A stretch of DNA of 6,688 nt, taken from NCBI GenBank assembly GCA_964595905.1, contig CAZQSU010000140.1, forward strand, positions 1 through 6,688, written 5' to 3'. Under the pieces are notes generated by a model. It did not search any database. It was not told the origin of the DNA and worked only from the letters and a program-made list of their open reading frames with translations. The DNA comes from JAFDWI01 sp964595905. Lineage in GTDB: Bacteria; Actinomycetota; Acidimicrobiia; Acidimicrobiales; Iamiaceae. A program made the position numbers and the translations under genes. Below are positions 6,649 through 6,688 of this stretch, piece by piece; positions within the stretch are counted from its first letter, which is position 1, and every line of letters begins with the position of its first letter.

Positions 6649-6664
6649 CTCATCAGGTGATGAG
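6649..6664. repeat. Near-perfect palindrome CTCATCA-GG-TGATGAG
   Basis: Seven-base arms flank a central GG. An overlapping alternative pairs CATCACC (6634-6640) with GGTGATG (6656-6662). It sits 15 bases before the GGGAGGG at 6680, so it could be an operator or 5' untranslated hairpin of a plus-strand gene starting beyond the window. The role is unproven. Confidence 0.35.
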
Positions 6665-6688
6665 ACGCAGCCGCACATCGGGAGGGTC

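Larger units (their letters stand above)
6536..6688. other. Right-edge region upstream of ddl, no confirmed gene
   Basis: This stretch of 153 bases holds the ddl -10, two inverted repeats, and GGGAGGG at 6680-6686 on the plus strand. The last is a strong Shine-Dalgarno-like sequence that could serve a gene starting just past the edge. Two open frames reach the edge: a plus-strand frame from the ATG at 6626 (21 codons visible) and a minus-strand frame from 6688 to a TGA at 6534-6532 that overlaps the ddl GTG as GTGA. Neither shows a recognisable domain, and the minus frame has weaker third-position G/C than the real genes. I treat the region as a probable divergent promoter region. Confidence 0.4.

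Noticed and set aside
6532..6688. Minus-strand open frame whose TGA overlaps the ddl GTG as GTGA
   Set aside because: The junction resembles operon coupling, but the visible 51 codons have no recognised domain and weaker third-position G/C, and a -10-like TACACT lies inside. It cannot be excluded without sequence beyond the edge.
1..6688. CRISPR arrays, tRNA/rRNA genes, insertion sequences, phage genes
   Set aside because: None seen: no regular spaced repeats, no cloverleaf or rRNA signatures, no transposase or integrase motifs.

Overview
The window is GC-rich, with strong G/C preference at third codon positions and long spurious open frames opposite the real genes. Its neighbour types are a fatty acyl-CoA reductase fused to a HAD domain, a zinc alcohol dehydrogenase, a LarA-like protein, a TetR regulator and a Ddl. 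Together with what look like leaderless starts, this suggests a high-GC actinobacterium, possibly of the Acidimicrobiia. The taxonomic call is inference only.

The left 4.8 kb is one tightly packed minus-strand operon. Reading from its promoter near 4800 leftwards, it holds three genes. The first is a fatty acyl-CoA reductase of about 815 residues with a C-terminal HAD-like domain. Its stop codon directly touches the start of the second gene, a zinc-dependent medium-chain alcohol dehydrogenase. The third gene, cut by the left window edge, encodes a nickel-pincer lactate-racemase (LarA/DUF2088) homologue. Between the last two genes is an 11-codon open frame overlapping the dehydrogenase stop (ATGA) and the LarA-like start (TGATG), so the whole string looks translationally coupled.

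Divergent from the operon, 50 bases from the chosen start, is a small TetR-family regulator gene. The gap contains a perfect 18-bp palindrome that covers the putative -10 of tetR and the expected -35 zone of the operon. The simplest reading is a local repressor controlling both itself and the reductase operon. The genes suggest conversion of an acyl-CoA to aldehyde or alcohol, further redox by the dehydrogenase, and possibly a LarA-type hydride-transfer step on a related hydroxy compound. The substrate is unknown.

To the right, tetR converges on a minus-strand D-alanine--D-alanine ligase gene (ddl), a cell-wall housekeeping gene. Both stop codons sit inside the arms of one inverted repeat that may act as a two-way terminator. 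The last 153 bases hold a probable ddl promoter, two inverted repeats and a Shine-Dalgarno-like sequence pointing off the right edge; no gene there could be confirmed.

The most unusual points are the LarA-like protein, which keeps the predicted cofactor lysine and nickel histidine but lacks two substrate/catalytic positions, and the HAD domain, which carries conservative substitutions at two catalytic positions. The operon architecture and its operator also deserve a second look.
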